Positions 58,123 to 64,000 of a stretch of DNA of 64,000 nt are shown here, in pieces (the stretch's first letter is position 1; each line of letters starts with the position of its first letter). The stretch covers positions 1-64,000 of the forward strand of contig MU863950.1 of the NCBI GenBank assembly GCA_033296885.1, written 5' to 3'. The position numbers were made by a program, and so were the translations under genes. The notes under the pieces are model-generated. The model worked only from the letters and a program-made list of their open reading frames with translations, was not told the DNA's origin and did no database searches. This stretch comes from Triangularia verruculosa. Lineage: Eukaryota; Ascomycota; Sordariomycetes; Sordariales; Podosporaceae.

Positions 58123-60234
58123 ATGGATCACTTCAATGCAACCGTCAAAGACGGGAAATTGGTCAATACACGCCGTGGACTACAAGTGTCGAGACAGAAG
58201 TTCAATGGCATCTCGTTTGTCAACACGTCAGCTCAGGACTCGCCGTTTTCCGGCGAACAGTCGTTTCGGTTGTCGACAGAGTCCTCGTCAAAGACAGCAA
58301 CACCTCTTCCGGCTATCAGATTCGCAGACGATGGGAACAATCTGCAGATTTCTGGAAATTCAGCAAACACGGAACTAGGTCAAGCCTTGACACCAAATCT
58401 CAGCTTTGTAGCGGAAACTGGACAGCCTCAAGAGTCCAAGAAACAACCACGAAGAAGAGCCGCCCCTAAAGGACAAACACCACACCGCCGAAGATCCTCG
58501 ACTTCGCCATATCTGTCTTCTCCCGACTCCCGCCCATCATCTCGCTCGTCCGCTGCAACACCATCGCCCCTCGCCGAAGAAGCAACCTTCCGTTTCCTTG
58601 CTTCCTCTTTTACAGTCTCGCAGCAGCAGCAACCACAGCTACGGCAAACATTCACTACTCCATCAGTTCATCACCGCCAGTACCACTACGCGCAGCATCT
58701 TCAAGCCAGCAACCTACCGTCTGCCATGTCTCCACCATTGTCACCTCCGTGGCCGACAACCGAGGCGCCACCAAGTATCAGCTTTCACCTCTCGACTTTC
58801 GCCCCATCCCAAGCCGACTGGGAGTTATTCCACCACTACAACACTCACTACCTCCCTCTCCAACTCTACCCCTATGAGAATATTCTAACTTACAACCCAG
58901 CTCACTCGAACGGTGAGGAGTGCTCTATTGCTTCGTCAGATATCGCCGCCTTCCACTGTGTCCTGATGTGCGGGACGATCGCCGAAGCTGTTCTGCACGG
59001 TCGACACCATCTCTCGCCAGAACCGGAAACAAGCGCCAGAGGCTTCGCATATCACATCTCCAAGATCTGCGCAATATTGAACAGGAAACTAGATGGGAGC
59101 GAAGAAGGAGGAGGAGTGGATGCAATAACGCTACATTGTATAGCAATGCTGGCTTGGATGGGTGTACGTAGCTCCGCTTTTGCCTTACTTTTGCCACGAA
59201 GATACTGATGGAACCGAATACAGTGCTACGTCGGTAGACTTGACCACTGGCATATGCATATGCGTGGTCTCCAGAAAGTTCTCGATGTACTGGGAGGACT
59301 AGGTCAGGGAGCGAGCCTGCCGGCGTGGGTGGTGAGGAGGATACACAACGCCGACCTTAAAGGGGCCATGGCCCTTGCTTCAATACCTTACCTCCCACTC
59401 ACCCGCTCTTTATCACCTTCTCTAACAGCCGCCGCCGTGCTCACACCAGCCTACCTCGCCCAGACGACCCATACCCTAAACTCAATACTTCAACCACTTC
59501 GCATCCACCCCTCGACCATCACAACATTGAACGCCCTGGCGAATTTCAGCTCTGCGATCCATCTCGCCCGACAGTCACCCGATAACTCGGTCAAGTTTGA
59601 CCCCTACGTCTTCACAGAAGAACTCCAATCCATTACTTATGACCTCCTCACAATACCAGCCCCCTTGGATCAGGACACTCGAGCAGACAGGCACCTACAA
59701 CTGAACACAGAGGGAAACCTAGCGGAAAACCTCTCCCCCGCCCTCCGCATCGCCTCCCTCCTCTTCCTCAAAGATCTCCTCCCTGAATACCCCCGCAACC
59801 TAGGCGGCTACTCAACCCTTCTCAAACTCCTCCGTCAGTACCTCCAGAGCACCACCCACATCTACTCTGAAGCGCCCACCGATAACGCAGGCGAAGAACT
59901 CGTCGCACCCCGACTCGGCCAACACCCACTGACCCCAGCACTGAGAAAGGTCCTGATATTCCTCTGTCTGATAGGGGATATCTCCACTCATGCCGCCGAC
60001 AAGAATTCATGCCGTCACGATGACCCCGATACCAGGCCCTCCGAACAGGGAGATGAGCACGAACAGTCGAAGGAAGTGTTCAGGGAGTGTCTACTGTCCA
60101 TTCATGACAGCCAGCACAACATCGGTGGGGAAGACCTGGAGTTTGCGAGACTCTTTAACCTCGGGGAATCAGTAGATGAGGAGGGGTGGTGTGAGAGGGA
60201 GGCGGTAAGACGGATATTATCGAGAACATCTTGA
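58123..60234 (+). CDS. Fungal transcription-factor-like protein lacking a zinc cluster
   Basis: Exons 58123-59163 and 59224-60234 (intron GTACGT...ATACAG, phase 0) give 683 aa. The N-terminal 190 residues are Ser/Thr/Pro/Arg-rich and disordered, with no Cys6 cluster, zinc finger or homeodomain. From about residue 215 the protein is helical (DWELFHHYNTHYLPLQLYPYENIL, IAAFHCVLMCGTIAEAVLHGRHH, LHCIAMLAWMGCYVGRLDHWHMHMRGLQKVL). This resembles the regulatory domain of Zn2Cys6 factors (Fungal_trans_2 type). Function unknown; it may regulate transcription through a partner. The ATG at 58123 is the first in frame after an AT-containing leader. Confidence 0.75.
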
Positions 60235-60483
60235 AGGGATATTTTTTGTAAAGATTTTAGGAGGCACTGGCTGGAGCCACTTTATTTATTTATTTTTTAC
60301 AACGCTTCCCCGTGTTTATAGACTTACCCAGTTGGAAAGATGCAGGTAGATGCGAAGGATGAGTTTGAAGGAACGGGAACAGGGGATCGAGAAGAACGAG
60401 ACTGAGGCGCAAAAACCAGGCTTGTTAGGATAGTGGAAAGGGTGTAAAAGGGTAATTGACAGACCTTTGAATAGATCTCCAAG

Positions 60484-60555
60484 GCGTGTTGACTATCTTC
60501 TCGGGCCTGTTGACTATCTTGTAAGGCCTATTAACTATCTTCTGAAGCCTATTGC
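60484..60555. repeat. 21-bp repeat family, small cluster
   Basis: Three near-tandem units: GTTGACTATCTTCTCGGGCCT, GTTGACTATCTTGTAAGGCCT and ATTAACTATCTTCTGAAGCCT. They share the ACTATCTTxTAAGGCCT core with the arrays at 13.6-14.1 kb. Confidence 0.85.
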
Positions 60556-60893
60556 TGTTTTTGAATGCCAGATGCTATTTTGTGATACCACTCGACTGTC
60601 TATCAAATTTAAGGTAGCTCGTCTTTTTTTTTTTTTTTGACCACCACGTGGACATGATGTCGGAGCTCAATTCTTTGCCAAATGGGGACAGGAGGCAAGT
60701 GGGTGCACCTTCCTTGGGAACAACTTCTCAGTGCAGCACAGGCCCCTGCGCTCCTTCCTGAAAACAATTCAATCTGCAAAACTGGAAGGAGCGACTCCCT
60801 GAGCCAAAACAAGGGGCAAATGAAACAAAACAAACGCCAAAACTTCAAAAAGGAATGCCGCAACACCCTCTGAGGGGAGTTGGGGCGTGTTGA

Positions 60894-60965
60894 CTCCGGT
60901 ACGGGGAATCGAACCCCGAGCTTCGCGGTGAAAACGCGATATGTTAACCGTTACACTATACCGGA
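60894..60965 (-). tRNA. tRNA-Glu (anticodon TTC)
   Basis: 72 nt on the minus strand. The acceptor stem is TCCGGTA/TACCGGA with discriminator G. The D arm contains TAGTGTAACGGTTAACAT. The anticodon stem TCGCG/CGCGA encloses TTTTCAC, so the anticodon is TTC. The T arm is CGGGG-TTCGATT-CCCCG. No intron. Confidence 0.96.
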
Positions 60966-61757
60966 CTGTTCATGCATTTGCTTGCGGAACAAGGAGTGTA
61001 AGTGGAGTACCTGGGTCGCTCCTTCCTTTGAATTTCTTTGCTGCCATGTGGGGGCTTCCTTTTTTAGAAAGATAGTGGAGCTACAACGACATCATCGTCC
61101 TCCACCTTTTGAAGATCTCACCCCTTCCACGTTCTCACTTTGCACATGGCCACATTGCTGACCCCGCGGCTATTTCAGATCTGAAAAGCTTACCCCGCAC
61201 TCTGATCTGGAGGCTCTTGCTCGTGGGCTCTAAAAGATGCAAGGTGGTGACTTGTATGAAAATAATAAAGTTGAACCCCCACAGGGCATGCTCCTCCAAA
61301 AACAGGCGGCATCTCTATCCAGATATTCCCTCTTCTCACGGGGTCGTCGTGCCAAGCGCACGTGCAGTTGGGGTACATCACATCGCGGCAGGGCCCTTTG
61401 ATCGATTCGCCAATTGACGACCTCGCTATTCCACCGCTTGCGGGTTCTGTGACCCTGTGCCTTGGAATCGACATGAGCGGCTCCTGGGCTCATGGACCAC
61501 CCCCCGCAAGCAACCAACCATTGCTACATCCCACTCCCTGGTAACCATACCGAGTATCCACGGCATCATGAAGTTGGTTCCAACCGAAGTCGTGTCAGAT
61601 TGGGGTCCGACGACCCCTTTGAAAGGTTTAAAAAGCGGAGTGAGCCGACGACTCGGGGTTCCGGATGTAGAATTGACTTTGGATTAAGTGAAATTTTGAC
61701 ATTTTCTTTGACAACCTTGGAAGAATTACACGCTTGGAAAAGTAAACAATCGCCATC

Positions 61758-62953
61758 ATGTCGAACAAGCCCATCTTCGTGGCCACCCACCCCAGAGCTT
61801 GCTCAACCGCCTTTGAGCGCGTCTTCATGACCAGGCAGGACATCCTTCACTGTGTCCACGAGCCATTCGGCGATGCCTTCTACTACGGGCCCGAGAGACT
61901 GAGCGAGCGCTTCGAAAACGACGAACAGGGTCGCAAGAAGAGTGGTTTCTCCCAGATCACTTACAAAGATGTTGTCGACCAAATATTCGACCCCGACGCC
62001 AGCGAAGTTGGTTCTCCCCTACCCAATGCCCCCCCATTTCACCCCTGAACCAGCACTAACACCCTCCAAACACAGGGCAAACGCATCTTCATAAAAGACA
62101 TCACCCACTACCTCCTCCCACCCCACCAGAAACCCGCCAGCATCCCCCCATCCCTCCAGTATCTCTCCTCCCCAGAGGACTCCAACAACCCAACCGTCCT
62201 CCCCCTCGCCCTCCTCCGCAAATTCCACTTCACCTTCTTGATCCGCCACCCCCGCCGCGCAATCCCCTCCTACTACCGCTGCACTATCCCCCCTCTCTCC
62301 TCCAAAACCGGCTTCCACAACTTCATGCCCTCCGAAGCAGGTACGTCTTTACTCTCCAATACCACTCCCTCTGCTTCAAAAAAAAGAAACTGCTAACAAA
62401 CCACCCCCCACAGGCTACGACGAACTCCGCCGCCTCTTCACCTACCTCCTCTCCCTCGGCCTCCTCCTCCCACCCTCCTCTTCCCAAACAAACGGCCACA
62501 CCCCCGCCGCTCCCGACCCCGACGCCGTCAAAATCACCGTCATCGACGCCGACGACCTCCTCGACCATCCCGCCGAGATCATCCAGCGCTACTGTCAAGA
62601 CGTCGGCATCGACTACCACCCCAAAATGCTCAAATGGGACGACGACGAGCAGCACAAGCGCGCCAAAGAGGCGTTTGAGAAGTGGAACGGTTTCCACGAC
62701 GACGCCATTGGGAGCACCGAGTTGAGGCCGAGGGTTAACGGGCCGGTGAGTTTTTCTCTGACATAATAAAGGGGATGAAGATGTACTGACCGGTGATAAA
62801 TGTTAACTTGGACAGAATATTTTGACCGAAGAGGAAGAGAACCAGCAATGGAGGGAAAAGTACGGCGAGGAAGGGCAGAAGCTGATCAGGGAGACGGTGG
62901 ATGCGAACGTCGCTGATTATGAATATTTGAAGCAATTTGCTGTGAAGGTTTAG
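61758..62953 (+). CDS. Sulfotransferase-like P-loop protein
   Basis: Exons 61758-62006, 62076-62340, 62414-62745 and 62816-62953 give 327 aa; phases agree throughout. The N-terminal FVATHPRACSTAFERVF (about residues 7-23) resembles the PAPS-binding loop of sulfotransferases. KRIFIKDITHYLL and the later FTFLIRHPRRAIPSYYRC (about 136-153) match the second PAPS-binding segment around the 3'-phosphate. Such fungal proteins are common and mostly uncharacterised; the acceptor substrate is unknown. Exons 2-3 are extremely C-rich at third positions, then G-rich, ending just before a run of about 14 G at 62958. Confidence 0.85.
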
Positions 62954-63140
62954 ACCGGGGGGGGGGGGGGGGATCATAGATGAGTTGACGGGGGTTGATA
63001 GATACAGCGGCGGATAAAACACCCCGTTCGGCAGTGTCTTGTCGAGCAGCGGCTTGTACAGATACACTTGCTGATAATACACTTTTTTTATATTCTCATG
63101 CCCGTCAAGTCTAAAAATACACAATTGTCATACCCCTTTC

Positions 63141-64000
63141 TTACAAACCCTCCTTAGCCCACTTAGGTGCCTTGCCTGTAAACGGCTTCGGCGCCCTCGG
63201 CCTAGACTTCCACCCCTCCTCGCCCTCCGGCGTCGGCTCAAACCTCTGCGCCTTCTTCGCCTTCTTCGCCGCGGCCTTCTCTTTCGCCTTCACCTTCTCC
63301 TCCCTCTTCTCCAGCACCTTTTCCCTCAGCTTCGCGTGAAGCTCCAACAGCCTGTCCTGGTTCGCCACCAGCGCGTCCAGATCCTCGGCCGTCCAGTCCT
63401 CCTTTGGCAAGCCGATTACATGCTCGACATTGTCCGACCAGCTCTCGGCAAAGTGATGATCAAGCTCGTTGGCCCAGAACACCCTGACCTTGTGGAGTTG
63501 CTTGGCTGGTTCCTCCTCTGGCCGTAGCTCCTCCTCAACTGCCTCCTCCTCAACCGCCTCTTCTTCCTTCACGCCCTCCTGTTCTTTCTTCACTCCCTCC
63601 TCCTCTTCCTTCACCCCCTCCTCCACCTCCTCCCGTCCCTCCAGCCTCGCCTGCTTCTCCTCCAGCCTCTCCCGCCTCGCCCCCATCACACCCTCCAACT
63701 CCTGCATCTCCTTCCAAATCTGCAACTCCTCACGATTAATCACCACCTTATTCCCCTTCCCCCCTCCCGCCAGCACATGCGCCATATCCGCCACACTGTT
63801 CCCCTTCTGGTCATTAATCTCCCTCCCCCTCTCAATCTTGCTCAAATTCAACAGCCTCTTCGCCTCCTCCCCACCATCATCCCACTCCAGCTCATGCCTC
63901 TTCTTCAGCTCCACCAGCTTGTGAAACGCACTCAGACCAACCTCCCCTTCCCCCGGGGGGAATTGAATAGTAGCCATCGGCCGCCAGTAGTCCTTCCTGA
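63141..64000 (-). CDS. MHR1: Probable MHR1/mL67, mitochondrial ribosome and recombination protein (5' end outside window)
   Basis: The frame is open from the stop at 63141 to the window edge. The first Met inside (63977) is preceded in frame by RKDYWRP, so it is probably internal. KDYWRPMATIQFPPGEGEVG followed by LSAFHKLVELKKRHELEW matches my memory of the Mhr1 family, which in yeast is both a large mitoribosomal subunit protein (mL67) and a mitochondrial recombination factor. INDQKGNSVADMA follows. A Glu/Val/Lys-rich insert built on EEGVKEE units lies between this part and VFWANELDHHFAESWSDNVEH. The C-terminus is Lys/Ala-rich then KPFTGKAPKWAKEGL. Partial gene. Confidence 0.72.
   Translation of the reverse strand, partial: RKDYWRPMATIQFPPGEGEVGLSAFHKLVELKKRHELEWDDGGEEAKRLLNLSKIERGREINDQKGNSVADMAHVLAGGGKGNKVVINREELQIWKEMQELEGVMGARRERLEEKQARLEGREEVEEGVKEEEEGVKKEQEGVKEEEAVEEEAVEEELRPEEEPAKQLHKVRVFWANELDHHFAESWSDNVEHVIGLPKEDWTAEDLDALVANQDRLLELHAKLREKVLEKREEKVKAKEKAAAKKAKKAQRFEPTPEGEEGWKSRPRAPKPFTGKAPKWAKEGL

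Larger units (their letters stand above)
60235..61757. other. Gene-poor region with 21-bp repeat units and a tRNA
   Basis: Contains three units of the 21-bp repeat family at about 60484-60555, a 16-nt T run at 60624-60639 and tRNA-Glu. Open frames downstream of the tRNA, up to 61757, show no domain. Confidence 0.55.

Overview
This window reads as nuclear DNA of a filamentous ascomycete (Pezizomycotina, most likely Sordariomycetes/Sordariales). The genes are close together, with many 48-90 nt GT-AG introns carrying CTAAC/CTGAC-type branch sites. Coding regions are GC-rich and lack operon-like spacing. The families are fungal: Pbn1, Tip41, the SPO76/BimD-type Pds5, a GPI-anchored Ser/Thr-rich wall protein and a fungal caspase-like module. 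I assign 20 protein-coding genes and two tRNAs. Exon structures were worked out by hand from splice signals and frame continuity; exon coordinates are in the evidence fields.

Layout. 1-9 kb: low-complexity leader, an RRM+Pumilio RNA-binding protein (+), then PBN1 (-). 9.3-14.4 kb: the most unusual locus, a predicted 1063-aa protein joining a caspase-like domain, a homeodomain and a rhodanese-like domain (+), followed by a gene-free stretch with a 21-bp minisatellite. 14.4-25.6 kb: SNF5 (-, with an odd cysteine-rich C-terminus), a PA2G4/Cdb4-type protein (+) and an Rco1-type double-PHD protein (+). 25.6-27.7 kb: gene-poor DNA with tRNA-Gly(GCC). 27.7-35.3 kb: a Kap122/importin-13-type karyopherin (-), aminopeptidase P (+) and a FUN14 protein (-). 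35.9-46 kb: a disordered nuclear-type protein (+), TIP41 (-), Aurora kinase (+), ATP23 (-), PRO1 glutamate 5-kinase (+) and NIP7 (-). 46.7-60.2 kb: a GPI-anchored protein (-), PDS5 (+), a PrpF-family protein (+) and a transcription-factor-like protein (+). 60.9-64 kb: tRNA-Glu(TTC) (-), a sulfotransferase-like P-loop protein (+) and the 3' part of a probable MHR1/mL67 gene (-) cut by the window edge.

The genes are mostly housekeeping: chromatin and cohesion (SNF5, Rco1, PDS5), mitosis and TOR/PP2A signalling (Aurora, TIP41), mitochondria (ATP23, FUN14, MHR1), ribosome biogenesis (NIP7), GPI synthesis (PBN1) and proline metabolism (PRO1, aminopeptidase P). The main candidates for something undescribed are the caspase/homeodomain/rhodanese protein, the SNF5 C-terminal double Cys6-like module behind two in-frame TAGs, a dispersed 21-bp repeat family, and a repeated C-rich-to-G-rich compositional switch inside many genes.
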